Source: Natronococcus jeotgali DSM 18795
Lineage (GTDB): Archaea; Halobacteriota; Halobacteria; Halobacteriales; Natrialbaceae
DNA length: 64,000 nucleotides
Assembly (NCBI RefSeq): GCF_000337695.1
Contig: NZ_AOIA01000158.1
Location: 22,674 to 86,673 of the forward strand
Reading direction: 5' to 3'
The notes under the pieces were generated by a model that was not told the DNA's origin, searched no databases, and saw only the letters and a program-made list of their open reading frames with translations. Shown one piece after another: positions 25,952 to 34,638 of the stretch (positions are counted from its first letter, which is position 1; every line of letters begins with the position of its first letter). A program made the translations under genes and the position numbers.

Positions 25952-27730
25952 CTACAGGACGGTTCCGTGCTTCTTGTCGGGGAGGTCCTTCTCGAGGCCC
26001 TCGTAGAACGCGAAGCGGGCCGACAGCTCCTCGCGGAGCGTGCTCGGCGGGACGATCTCGTCGATGACGACCTCGCTGGCCATCCGGTGAACGTCGATGT
26101 CCTCGCGGTAGGCCTCGCGCAGCTCCCGCTCGCGGCGCTCGCGCTCCTCGGGGTCGTCGATCTCCGAGAGCTTTCGCGCGTAGACGGCGTTGATCGCCGC
26201 CTCGGGGCCCATGATCGCGATCTCGCCGGACGGCAGTCCGATCACGCTCTCGGGGTCGTAGGCGGGCCCGCCCATCGCGTAGATTCCGGCGCCGTAGGCC
26301 TTGCGGACGACGACGGTCTGTTTCGGCACCGTCGCCGACGAGGTCGCGTAGATCATCTTCTTTCCCTGCTCCAAGATGCCCTCCTTCTCGACCTGCGAGC
26401 CGGCCATGAAGCCGGGCGTGTCACAGAGGTAGAGCAGGGGAATGTCGAAGGCGTCGGACTTCCAGATGAACTCCGCGGCCTTCTCGGCCGCGTCGGGGAA
26501 GATCGCTCCCGCGCGGTGGGCCGGCTGGTTCGCCACGATCCCGACGGGGCGGCCGTCGATCCGGGCGTAGGCGGTGACGATCTCCTCGCCGTAATCGGGT
26601 CGTAACTCGAAGTAGGATCCCTCGTCGACGACCCGATCGATGACGTCGGTCATGTCGTACCCCTTGTTCGGCTCCTGGGGAACGATCGCGTCGATCCCCT
26701 CCGGCGACGCGGCCGGTGGCTTCGGCTCCTGTTTCGGCGGCTTCTCGTCGGCGCTGTCGGGCAGGTAGGTGATCAGCTGGGCGACGAGCTCGCGGGCGTG
26801 TTCCTCGTCGCGGGCGACCAGATCCGCCGACCCCGACTCGCGGGCGTGGACCGCGGGTCCGCCGAGTTCCTCGAGGTCGATGTCCTCGCCGGTGACCATC
26901 CGCACCATCCGCGGGGAGGCGATCGCCATCGCGGACATCCCCTCGACCATGATCGTGAAGTCGGCGAAGACGGGCGTGTAGGCGGCCCCGGCGATACAGG
27001 GGCCGTAGAGCACGCAGATCTGGGGCACCCGTCCCGAGAGCATCGAGTGGTTGTAGTAGTACTTCCCGATCCCCTCGCGGTTGGCGAAAAAGCCGGTCTG
27101 CTGGTCGATCCGCCCGCCCGAGGAGTCCATCAGGTAGAGGACGGGCCGGCCGGTCTTCAGGGCTCGCTGTTGCATCCGGAGGAACTTCTCGACGCCCTTG
27201 GCGGCCATGCTGCCCCGTTTGACGGTGTAGTCGTTGGCCATGAAGTGGACGTCCCGTCCCTCGAACTCCGCGGCGCCCGTGATGAGCCCGTCCGCGGGCA
27301 GTCGGTCGTCGGTCTCCTCGTCGGCGTCGGCCCCGCGGGGGTGCCAGTCGTCGAACGCCGCGAACTTCCCGTCCTCGAACAGCAGGTTGCCGTCCTCGCC
27401 GCCGAACCACAGGTCGAGCCGATCGCGGACGAACAGCTTCTCGCCGTCCTCGAGTTGCTCGCGGTACTTCTTCGGCCCGCCCTCGAGGATGTCCTCGATC
27501 TCCTCCCACAGCAGTTCCTCGCGGTCGGTCGGACCGAGCGACTCGGCGTGGCGGCCGTCCGTCGATCGATCCGCGGTCGGCTCGGATTCCGACGGTTCCT
27601 CGTGGGTCGCTGCCGGTTCGTCCCCGTCGCCGACGTACACCTCGACATCGTTCCCGACGTGCTCGGCCAGCGCGGCCGCGATCGCGGCCGCCTCGTCGTC
27701 GTCGGCCGCCGCGGCGATACGAACTTTCAT
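25952..27730 (-). CDS. Acyl-CoA (propionyl/acetyl-CoA) carboxylase carboxyltransferase subunit
   Basis: The carboxyltransferase core runs from about residue 65 to the end (592 in total). Two crotonase-type halves are visible: FMANDYTVKRGSMAAKGVEK and SGGRIDQQTGFF in the N-half, GIVANQPAHRAGAIFPDAAE and KQTVVVRKAYGAGIYAMGG in the C-half. It moves carboxyl from biotin to an acyl-CoA. An extra N-terminal domain (MKVRIAAAADDDEAAAIAAA to about residue 45) is not part of classic PccB. The biotin carboxylase partner is outside the window. Confidence 0.9.
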   Translation of the reverse strand: MKVRIAAAADDDEAAAIAAALAEHVGNDVEVYVGDGDEPAATHEEPSESEPTADRSTDGRHAESLGPTDREELLWEEIEDILEGGPKKYREQLEDGEKLFVRDRLDLWFGGEDGNLLFEDGKFAAFDDWHPRGADADEETDDRLPADGLITGAAEFEGRDVHFMANDYTVKRGSMAAKGVEKFLRMQQRALKTGRPVLYLMDSSGGRIDQQTGFFANREGIGKYYYNHSMLSGRVPQICVLYGPCIAGAAYTPVFADFTIMVEGMSAMAIASPRMVRMVTGEDIDLEELGGPAVHARESGSADLVARDEEHARELVAQLITYLPDSADEKPPKQEPKPPAASPEGIDAIVPQEPNKGYDMTDVIDRVVDEGSYFELRPDYGEEIVTAYARIDGRPVGIVANQPAHRAGAIFPDAAEKAAEFIWKSDAFDIPLLYLCDTPGFMAGSQVEKEGILEQGKKMIYATSSATVPKQTVVVRKAYGAGIYAMGGPAYDPESVIGLPSGEIAIMGPEAAINAVYARKLSEIDDPEERERRERELREAYREDIDVHRMASEVVIDEIVPPSTLREELSARFAFYEGLEKDLPDKKHGTVL

Positions 27731-28006
27731 GACAAAAATTGCGGCGGGGGGTCCCAAAACCGTTTTCCCTCGCGGGCGCCGGGATCCGAGCGAGGAGGTC
27801 GTCGAACGCGAGGCGGTCGTGGGATCGCCGTCGTCCCGAAGCCCGACCGCCAGCGAGGCCGAAACCGGCGTCGCACCTGCAGGCAAAACCGGTATGCTCT
27901 AATTCGTCCAACCGGGTAGTGAGTGCCGACCCACGGGAGTACGTGAAGATTAGCTATAGCGGCCCGAGGGGTACGACGGAGAGCCAGCGCTCGAGAGATC
28001 CGTAGC

Positions 28007-29176
28007 ATGTCCGATGCGACCCGACGTTCCGCGGCGCGGCTCGCTTCGATCCGCGACCGGGTGGAGAGCGGAATGGACCGACGCGAGTTCGTTCGAACCC
28101 TCGTCACCGGCGGGTACGCGATCGGGATGGCCCGGCTCCTCGGGGTCGAGGACTTCCTCGCGGCCGACGACGGCGAAGTCCCGGTCGTCACCGCGCTCGT
28201 CCGACGCGATCCCGCCGATCCGTGGTCCCTCGAGGAGCGCACGGCGTACGTCCCCGCCGACTGGTACGCGGCCGTCGAGAAGGCGATCGAACTCAACGAC
28301 CGCCTCTCCCGGGCGGCCTTCACCGGCTACCTCGGCAGCGCGGTCGTCCCCGACCCCTACGACGAGGGCGGCGCGGCGGTCTCGGTCGGCGTCTCCGGCG
28401 ACCTCGACTCGGTCCGGGAGACGATCGGCGAGATCGCAGACGACGTGTCGCTGGATCTCCGCACCGTCCTCGACGTCGACTCGCTCGAGGACGATTCCGA
28501 CCACTACCGGCCGCGGATGGTCGAGTCGGTCACCGACAGCCGCGTTCCCGCCGGCGTCGCCTGCGAGACGGCCTCGAGCCTCGCGACGCTCGGCCCGGCC
28601 GTGTTCGACCCCGAGGACCGACGGCAGTACTTCGTGACCGCGGACCACGCCTTCGACGACGAGCGGAGCGACGCCGACGCGTCGCTGTCGTTGCCCGTCT
28701 CGACCGAGGCGCCCGTCGAACTCGGGTCGGTCAGACGCGCCCACCCGGTCGAGGACATCGCCCTCGTCGAACCGGGCGGCAGCCTCTCCCCGTCGACGTG
28801 GATCGACGCGCCCGAACCGGTTCGGATTCGCGGCCAGCTCACGCGCTGGGGGCTCGCCGACCTCGTCGCCCGGGGCGAGGACCTCGAGAAGGTCGGCGCG
28901 CTGACGGGCCACACGACGGGTCGCGTGCAGGGGTTCGACGCGGTGACCTGTTTTACCGAGGAGTTCTGTCGGCGCGGCCAGATCCGCTGGGGCGGCGAGA
29001 TGGACCTGACCGACGGCGACAGCGGCTCGGTCAGCTACTACGCCGATCCCGAGGGCGGGGAACGGGACGTTCTCATCGCCGGATTCAACAACGCGCGCAC
29101 TTGGTGGCCCGGCCAGAACTACGTCTGGGGAGTCGCCGCCTACCGGGTCACCGAGCAGCACGGTTATCACTTCTGA
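28007..29176 (+). CDS. Tat-exported trypsin-fold protein (probable serine protease)
   Basis: The 389-residue protein has a twin-arginine signal MDRREFVRTLVTGGYAIG (residues 23-40). A chymotrypsin-type triad is visible in the right order: His214 in FVTADHAF, Asp250 in VEDIALVEPG and Ser339 in TDGDSGSVSYY. The region before the protease domain (about 50-170) has no match I recognise and may be a prodomain. The following small membrane-protein gene starts 2 bp later. Loss of activity cannot be excluded, since the His is in TADH rather than TAAH. Confidence 0.75.
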   Translation: MSDATRRSAARLASIRDRVESGMDRREFVRTLVTGGYAIGMARLLGVEDFLAADDGEVPVVTALVRRDPADPWSLEERTAYVPADWYAAVEKAIELNDRLSRAAFTGYLGSAVVPDPYDEGGAAVSVGVSGDLDSVRETIGEIADDVSLDLRTVLDVDSLEDDSDHYRPRMVESVTDSRVPAGVACETASSLATLGPAVFDPEDRRQYFVTADHAFDDERSDADASLSLPVSTEAPVELGSVRRAHPVEDIALVEPGGSLSPSTWIDAPEPVRIRGQLTRWGLADLVARGEDLEKVGALTGHTTGRVQGFDAVTCFTEEFCRRGQIRWGGEMDLTDGDSGSVSYYADPEGGERDVLIAGFNNARTWWPGQNYVWGVAAYRVTEQHGYHF

Positions 29177-29177
29177 G

Positions 29178-29444
29178 ATGGAACCCGATACCACGCACGA
29201 ACCAGCGACGTCAGACGACCGCTCCCGACCGCGCCGCGCCCTCGCCAGCCTCGCCGCGGCCGTCGGCGTCGGCACCCGCATCGCCCTCGACGCGCTCGTC
29301 GTCGGCATCTGGGTCCTGTTCCTGACGCTGCTGTTTCTCTCGACGAACTGGCCGCGGTGGCTGTTCTACGCGCTCTTGCTCGGCGGGGTCGGACTCTACG
29401 TGCAGTTCACCGCCTGGTGGGGCGGGTCGACGGCCGAGTCCTGA
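29178..29444 (+). CDS. Small two-helix membrane protein
   Basis: The 88-residue product has a hydrophilic N-terminal 30 residues and two membrane helices (IALDALVVGIWVLFLTLLFL and LFYALLLGGVGLYVQFTAWW). It begins 2 bp after the trypsin-fold gene and is probably co-transcribed. The function is unknown. Confidence 0.7.
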   Translation: MEPDTTHEPATSDDRSRPRRALASLAAAVGVGTRIALDALVVGIWVLFLTLLFLSTNWPRWLFYALLLGGVGLYVQFTAWWGGSTAES

Positions 29445-29505
29445 CCTCGTCGACGTGGACGCGTCGCTCCCGCCCCAGTGGGCGACGAAAAACGGCGGCG
29501 TCCGC

Positions 29506-30363
29506 TTACTCGAGGGCGTCCTCGAGGCGGTCGATCAGCTCGTCGTTGCCGACGTGGACGGGCACTCGGTCGTGGAGGTCGTCGGGTTCGACCTCGAGGA
29601 TCGACTGGGTGCCGTCCGAGGAGCTGCCGCCGGCCGCTTCGACGAGGTACGCGATCGGGTTCCCCTCGAACTGCAGGCGGAGCTTGCCGCGGGGGGCGTC
29701 CTCGAGGGCGGGGTAGGCGAAGATCCCGCCGTAGGTGAGCACCTGGTTGACGTCGCCGATCATCGCGCCGCCGTAGCGGAGCTTGAGCGAGTCGTCGGAC
29801 TCGACCTCCCGGGTGAAGGCTTCGAACGCCTCGGACCAGTCGGGGACCCGGCCGCCGAAGCCGTAGACGAGCGGATCGTCGGGGAGGGTGATACCGTCGT
29901 CGACGAGGCTGCGCTCGTCGCCCGCGAGCTCGTACTTCCGGACGGTTCCGTCTCGGGCGCAAGCCATCGTCGTGATCGGTCCGTAGAGAATCCAGCCCGA
30001 GGCGACGAGGGCGGTTCCCGGCGCGGGCAGGGGCTCGTCGTAGATTCCGAACACCGTCCCCATCGTGTTGTTCGACTTGAGGTTCGAGGAGCCGTCGAGG
30101 GGGTCGACGGCGACCGAGAGGCCGTCGTCGCCGCAGTCGACCGTCTCCTGCCGTTCCTCGCTTCCGTACTGGCGGACGCCGTCGATCGACGAGATGCGGT
30201 CGGCGAGCAGTTCGTCGGCGTAGACGTCGGCCTCGGCCTGGGTCTCCCCGCTGGGATTTTCCGCGTCGGCGTCCTCCCGGCGGCCGACGAGGCCCCGCCT
30301 GATCTCGGTCGCCGACTGCGCGATTACCTCGATCACCTCGTCGACGGGGTCGCCGTCCGTCAT
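29506..30363 (-). CDS. fbp: Fructose-1,6-bisphosphatase
   Basis: The 285-residue enzyme removes phosphate 1 from fructose-1,6-bisphosphate in gluconeogenesis. The metal-binding signature is VDPLDGSSNLKSNNTMGTVF. The C-terminal substrate site reads GKLRLQFEGNPIAYLVEAAG, close to class I FBPases rather than inositol monophosphatases. The ATG at 30363 overlaps the aldolase stop by 4 bp. Confidence 0.93.
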   Translation of the reverse strand: MTDGDPVDEVIEVIAQSATEIRRGLVGRREDADAENPSGETQAEADVYADELLADRISSIDGVRQYGSEERQETVDCGDDGLSVAVDPLDGSSNLKSNNTMGTVFGIYDEPLPAPGTALVASGWILYGPITTMACARDGTVRKYELAGDERSLVDDGITLPDDPLVYGFGGRVPDWSEAFEAFTREVESDDSLKLRYGGAMIGDVNQVLTYGGIFAYPALEDAPRGKLRLQFEGNPIAYLVEAAGGSSSDGTQSILEVEPDDLHDRVPVHVGNDELIDRLEDALE

Positions 30364-31148
30364 TCCTCGAGGGCGGCGTCGGCGGTCTCCTCCTCGTAGA
30401 TGACCTTCTCGAGGGCGTCGAGGAGCCGGGTGGGGTCCTCGCGCTGCCAGACGTTGCGGCCGACGGCCAGCCCCGTCGCGCCGGCGTTGATCGCGGCCTC
30501 GACCGTCGAGAGGAACTCGTAATCGGAGGTCTTCGAGCCGCCGCTCATGACGACCTTCATGTCGCCGGCCGCCCTGCAGGCGTGTTCCATCGCCTCGGGG
30601 CTGCCGGGGTACTTGACCTTCGCGATGTCGGCGCCGAGCTCGAGGCCGAGACGGGTCGCGTAGGAGATGGTGCTCGGCTTGGTGTCGTTTTTGAGCCCCT
30701 GGCCGCGCGGGTACGACCACATGACGACGGGCAGGTCGTGCTCGCGGGCGGCCTCCTGGACCTCGCGGAACTCCTCGGCCATCTCGACCTCGTGGTTCGA
30801 GCCGCCGTAGAGGGTGAAGCCGACGGCGTCGGCGCCGATCTCGGCCGCGTAGTCGACCGAGCAGTTCACCGCGGAGTCGTACTCGCCCATCCAGAGGTTC
30901 GAGGTACCGTTTACCTTCAACAGGAGGTTGACGTCGTCCTCGTAGCTGGGGTAGTAGCCCTCGGCGATCCCCTTCTGGACGGCCATCGCGGTTACCGCGT
31001 CGTGGGTCGCCGTCTCGAACACCGTCGACGGATCGAGCTTCTCCGGGACGTCCTCGAAGTCGACCGGGCCGTGCTCGAGGCCGTGGTCCATCGCGAGGAT
31101 CAGTGACTTGCCGTCGCGAACGATCGGAGCGTCGTCGATCGGAATCAT
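30360..31148 (-). CDS. fba: Class I fructose-bisphosphate aldolase (archaeal type)
   Basis: The 262-residue DhnA-family aldolase forms a Schiff base with its substrate. Landmarks are LAMDHGLEHGP, the Lys strand GADIAKVKYPGSPEAM, and KVVMSGGSKTSDYEFL with the phosphate-binding GGS. Together with fbp it forms a two-gene gluconeogenic operon. The start is supported by a TATA box exactly 27 bp upstream. Confidence 0.94.
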   Translation of the reverse strand: MIPIDDAPIVRDGKSLILAMDHGLEHGPVDFEDVPEKLDPSTVFETATHDAVTAMAVQKGIAEGYYPSYEDDVNLLLKVNGTSNLWMGEYDSAVNCSVDYAAEIGADAVGFTLYGGSNHEVEMAEEFREVQEAAREHDLPVVMWSYPRGQGLKNDTKPSTISYATRLGLELGADIAKVKYPGSPEAMEHACRAAGDMKVVMSGGSKTSDYEFLSTVEAAINAGATGLAVGRNVWQREDPTRLLDALEKVIYEEETADAALEE

Positions 31149-31170
31149 CTGTTAGTCGGTCCACCGCGTC

Positions 31171-31180
31171 GCTATATATC
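31171..31180 (-). promoter_or_regulatory. TATA box of fba-fbp
   Basis: gatatatagc on the minus strand is centred 27 bp upstream of the fba ATG (31148), the expected distance for a leaderless transcript. A second AT-rich box, gatataaatt, is at 31196-31205. Confidence 0.6.
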
Positions 31181-31358
31181 TCTGGTGGTCTGCGTGATAT
31201 AAATTACCTACAACCGTAGTAAGGCCTGCCCTGGTCCGTCTAGCGACCGCGTTTTCGGGGACCCGGACCTCTCGGATCCGAGAGCCGTTCGGCGAGCGGA
31301 CGCCGAATTTACACGGTCGATCGGCACGTTTACGGCGCCGATCGGCGAAGGCGGCCGT

Positions 31359-32213
31359 ATGGTACGCGACCAGATCGATCGGATCGGCGTCGTCGGCGCG
31401 GGAACGATGGGCAGCGGGATCGCGCAGGTCGCCGCGACGACCGGTTACGACGTCGTGCTCCGGGACATCGAGCGGGAGTTCGTCGAGAGCGGCTTCGAGA
31501 CGATCGCGGACAGCCTCGGCCGCCTCGAGAGCCGCGACGCCCTCGAGGAGGATCCCGAGCGGATCCGCGGGCGGATCGAGGGGACGACCGCCATCGACGA
31601 ACTCGGCGACTGCGACCTCGTCGTCGAGGCCGCCCTCGAGGAGATGGATGTCAAACGGGAGATCTTCGCGGAACTGGAGCGAGTCTGCGACGAGGACGTG
31701 TTGCTCGCGACGAACACGAGCACGCTCTCGATCACGACGATCGCCTCCGAACTCGACCGCCCGGAGCGGGTGATCGGCCTGCACTTCATGAACCCCGTCC
31801 CGATCATGGAGGGCGTCGAGGTCGTCGTCGGCGAGAAGACGACCGACGACGCGACCGAACTGGCCCACGACCTCGCCGAGAAGCTGGACAAGACGACCTG
31901 GGAGTCCGACGACAAACCCGGGTTCGTCACGAACCGCATCCTGATGCCCTGGATCAACGAGGGGATCCGGGCCTACGACGAGGGCGTCGCGACGAAGGAG
32001 GACATCGACGCGGGGATGGAGCTGGGGACGAACGTCCCGATGGGACCGCTCACCCTGGCCGATCACATCGGCCTCGACATCTGTCTGCACGCCTCCGAGA
32101 CCCTCCACGAGGAGCTGGGCGATCGGTACAAACCGGCCTACCTGCTCAAGCGCAAGGTCGAGGCCGGCGACCTCGGGAAGAAGACGGGCGAGGGGTTCTA
32201 CGAGTACGACTAG
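31359..32213 (+). CDS. 3-hydroxyacyl-CoA dehydrogenase
   Basis: The 284-residue enzyme oxidises 3-hydroxyacyl-CoA with NAD. The Rossmann motif is IGVVGAGTMGSGIAQVAA at the N-terminus. LATNTSTLSITTIASELDRP and GLHFMNPVPIMEGVEVV contain the catalytic His of the H-F-x-N-P motif. The C-terminal domain includes PGFVTNRILMPWINEGIRAY. It is the short, single-function form used in beta-oxidation or polyhydroxybutyrate and butanoyl metabolism. Confidence 0.94.
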   Translation: MVRDQIDRIGVVGAGTMGSGIAQVAATTGYDVVLRDIEREFVESGFETIADSLGRLESRDALEEDPERIRGRIEGTTAIDELGDCDLVVEAALEEMDVKREIFAELERVCDEDVLLATNTSTLSITTIASELDRPERVIGLHFMNPVPIMEGVEVVVGEKTTDDATELAHDLAEKLDKTTWESDDKPGFVTNRILMPWINEGIRAYDEGVATKEDIDAGMELGTNVPMGPLTLADHIGLDICLHASETLHEELGDRYKPAYLLKRKVEAGDLGKKTGEGFYEYD

Positions 32214-32276
32214 CCGAGCCGTCGCGAGCCGAATGCGGACGGCAGCTTTTTCGCGATCCGCGAGAACGTACGGCCG

Positions 32277-32708
32277 ATGTCCAGCTACAGCCGTCGACGG
32301 CTCCTCGGAGCGAGCGCGTCCGGCGGCGGGACGTTCCTCGCGGGCGGGTACGCCTGGAACCGGTACCGCAGGCGCGATCACCTCAGATTTCGCCCGCTCG
32401 AGGCCGTCAACGAGTCGACTGCGGTCGTCACCCTCGAGCTCGTCGTCGACGGCAACGGGATCGAGGCCGAGCGGACGGTCCGACTGGAGCCGGCCGGCGG
32501 GGACGCGAGGTCGCGGCTTCCGGGACGGTGGACGGAGACGCCGACGACCTGGACCGTTCGCGCCGAGTACGGGGAGGAAACGCTCGAGATCGGGGCCAGT
32601 ACGATCACCGAGCGCCTCGCGGACGCGAACTGGGGGGCGGACTGTGCACACGTTACGATCGCCGTGACGGCGATCGGCGGGCTCGACGCGCGGATCCGTT
32701 CCTGCTAG
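32277..32708 (+). CDS. Hypothetical Tat-signal protein
   Basis: The 143-residue protein starts SSYSRRRLLGASASGGGTFL, a twin-arginine signal. The remainder is predicted beta-rich and contains two cysteines near the C-terminus (Cys at about 129 and the last residue). I do not recognise the family. It ends back to back with the squalene synthase gene, their stop codons overlapping. Confidence 0.6.
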   Translation: MSSYSRRRLLGASASGGGTFLAGGYAWNRYRRRDHLRFRPLEAVNESTAVVTLELVVDGNGIEAERTVRLEPAGGDARSRLPGRWTETPTTWTVRAEYGEETLEIGASTITERLADANWGADCAHVTIAVTAIGGLDARIRSC

Positions 32709-33751
32709 TGGTGAAGCGGCTTCTCGGACATCTCCCGGCGGAGCTCTCTGAGCTGGGCTCGGGAGACGCCCTCCTCGAACCGCTGGATGACGGCGAACAC
32801 CTCCGCCCGGGAGATCTTCACGTCGCCCTCGCGGACGACGTCCTCGGGTCGGTTTCGGAGCTCGCGCATCGTCCCGACTGCGAGCAGGTAGGGAATCGCC
32901 CACGCCGAGAGCCGGTTGCCGTGGCGCTCGGGAACGACCTCGAGGTAGCGGTGGGCGTCGTCGAGGTACTGCTCGGCGCGACCGGTCACCCGCTGGATGA
33001 CGTTGGTGACGCCGCGCTGGTTGTCCGCTGCGGTCACGGCCTCGGCGTCGACGTTCTCCTCTGCCAGCCACTCTTCGGGGAGGTAGACGTTGTTCTCCTC
33101 GCGGTAGTCGTCCTCGACGTCCTTGGCGATGTTGACCAGCTGTAAGAGAAGAGCGAAGGAGCGGGCGTTCTTGCGCATCTCGTCGGCCCGGTCGGGCGAG
33201 GCGCTGCGGGCGACCAGCCCCGTGATCAGCGTGCCGACGGTGCCGGCGGCGTACCAGCAGTACTCCTCGAGTTCCTCCAAGGTCTGGAGGCGCAGGCCGC
33301 CCTCCTCGGCGTACCGGTCCGTGAACATGGCCATCCCGTCGACGAGTTCGCGAACGGGTTCGCGCATGATCTCGCGGGGCTCCTCCTCGAGGGCTTCGAA
33401 GGCTCGCAGGACGCGGGGCGTCTCGGCGACGACCTCCCAGTCGGCGTCGCGGTCCTCGGGGATCCAGGGCTCGACGTCGGCCATGAACGCCTCGACCTCG
33501 AGGGGGTCGGCCGGATCGAGCAGGCGATCGTACGCGTTCAGCAGTTCGGTCTGGGTCTCGGGCGGAACGTGACCCGCGTCCTCGATCGTGTCGGCGACTC
33601 GACACAGGAGGTAGCCGAGGCAGATGTGTCTCGCCATCGGCTCGTCGAGGCGATCGATCGTGATCGAGAAGGTCCGCGAGACCCCGTGCACCGCCTCGTA
33701 GCACCACTCGAGGTCGGTACCGAGGTTTGTTTCAGGCTGGCCCGTTGTCAT
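32705..33751 (-). CDS. Squalene synthase (farnesyl-diphosphate farnesyltransferase) / phytoene synthase family
   Basis: The 348-residue prenyl synthase has both aspartate-rich motifs: DTIED in LCRVADTIEDAG and DVEDD in NIAKDVEDDYREENNVYLP. The N-terminal VSRTFSITIDRLDEPMARHI and YCWYAAGTVGTLITGL resemble eukaryotic-type squalene synthases more than CrtB. Squalene is abundant in haloarchaeal membranes. Phytoene synthase remains possible without an alignment. Confidence 0.85.
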   Translation of the reverse strand: MTTGQPETNLGTDLEWCYEAVHGVSRTFSITIDRLDEPMARHICLGYLLCRVADTIEDAGHVPPETQTELLNAYDRLLDPADPLEVEAFMADVEPWIPEDRDADWEVVAETPRVLRAFEALEEEPREIMREPVRELVDGMAMFTDRYAEEGGLRLQTLEELEEYCWYAAGTVGTLITGLVARSASPDRADEMRKNARSFALLLQLVNIAKDVEDDYREENNVYLPEEWLAEENVDAEAVTAADNQRGVTNVIQRVTGRAEQYLDDAHRYLEVVPERHGNRLSAWAIPYLLAVGTMRELRNRPEDVVREGDVKISRAEVFAVIQRFEEGVSRAQLRELRREMSEKPLHH

Positions 33752-33914
33752 CTACTCGATATCCTTTCGTTTTCATCCCGGAAAAGCGCCGCGGTCGCGG
33801 CGCGTTGTTCCGTTTGGGACGTCCCGACGAACCGACCGTTCCGGTTCGAGCGCCCGTCCGGTTCCGGCGTCCAGCGGACCAACAGTTACCCGTCTCGATC
33901 GCCAAGTCGGGACG

Positions 33915-34550
33915 ATGACCGTACTGATCGCGGGATCTCACGGACAGGTCGGCCAGCACGTCACGGAACGCCTCGCCGAGAGCGACCGCGAGGTTCGGGC
34001 GATGGTTCGGGACGACTCCCAGGTCGAGGAGATGGAGCGAACGGGCGCCACGGCGGCGGTCGCGGACCTGACCGACTCGGTCGACCACGCCGTCGAGGGC
34101 TGTGACGCCGTCGTCTTCGCGGCCGGTTCGGGCGGCGAGGACGTCTCCGGCGTCGACCGGGACGGCGCGATCCGATTGATCGACGCCGCGACCGAGGCGG
34201 GCGCCGACCGGTTCGTGATGCTCAGCTCGATGGGCGCCGACGATCCCGAGGCCGGACCCGAACCGCTCCGGGACTACCTCGTGGCGAAGGCCGAGGCCGA
34301 CGAGTACCTCCGGGAGAGTCCCCTCGAGCACACGATCGTTCGCCCGGGCGAGTTGACGAACGAGCCCGGTACCGGCGAGATCCGGGTCGGCTCCGATCTC
34401 GAGCTGGGCTCGGGCGATATCCCGCGCGAGGACGTCGCCGCGGTGCTGGTCGCCGCACTCGAGCGCGACGCCCTGATCGGGGAGACGTTCGAGCTCCTGG
34501 CCGGCGAGGAGCCGATCGAGCGCGCCCTCGAGCGGGTCGACTCGAGCTGA
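33915..34550 (+). CDS. NAD(P)-binding SDR-family protein (atypical SDR5/YhfK-like)
   Basis: The 211-residue protein opens with the Rossmann motif TVLIAGSHGQVGQHVTERLA. Other marks are GCDAVVFAAGSGG and HTIVRPGELTNEPGTG. It lacks the classical SDR catalytic YxxxK, as is usual for the atypical NmrA-like or SDR5 group. The substrate is unknown. It stands alone. Confidence 0.85.
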   Translation: MTVLIAGSHGQVGQHVTERLAESDREVRAMVRDDSQVEEMERTGATAAVADLTDSVDHAVEGCDAVVFAAGSGGEDVSGVDRDGAIRLIDAATEAGADRFVMLSSMGADDPEAGPEPLRDYLVAKAEADEYLRESPLEHTIVRPGELTNEPGTGEIRVGSDLELGSGDIPREDVAAVLVAALERDALIGETFELLAGEEPIERALERVDSS

Positions 34551-34608
34551 CGGACCCGCGACCGGGCCGTGCGGCGAGACCGACCGGGACGGTCGGTCAA
34601 GAGACAAT

Positions 34609-34617
34609 CATAAATAA
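34609..34617 (+). promoter_or_regulatory. TATA box of the acyl-CoA dehydrogenase gene
   Basis: cataaataa is centred about 26 bp before the ATG at 34639, giving a leaderless transcript. Confidence 0.6.
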
Positions 34618-34638
34618 TCAACCTCGCAATACTCGCGT

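Noticed and set aside
31152..33707. 851-codon open frame on the minus strand
   Set aside because: It overlaps 3-hydroxyacyl-CoA dehydrogenase and squalene synthase and has no coherent domain.
32705..33751. Phytoene synthase CrtB as a firm call
   Set aside because: The N-terminal and active-site wording fits squalene synthase better; carotenoid genes are not adjacent. The family is certain, the product is not.
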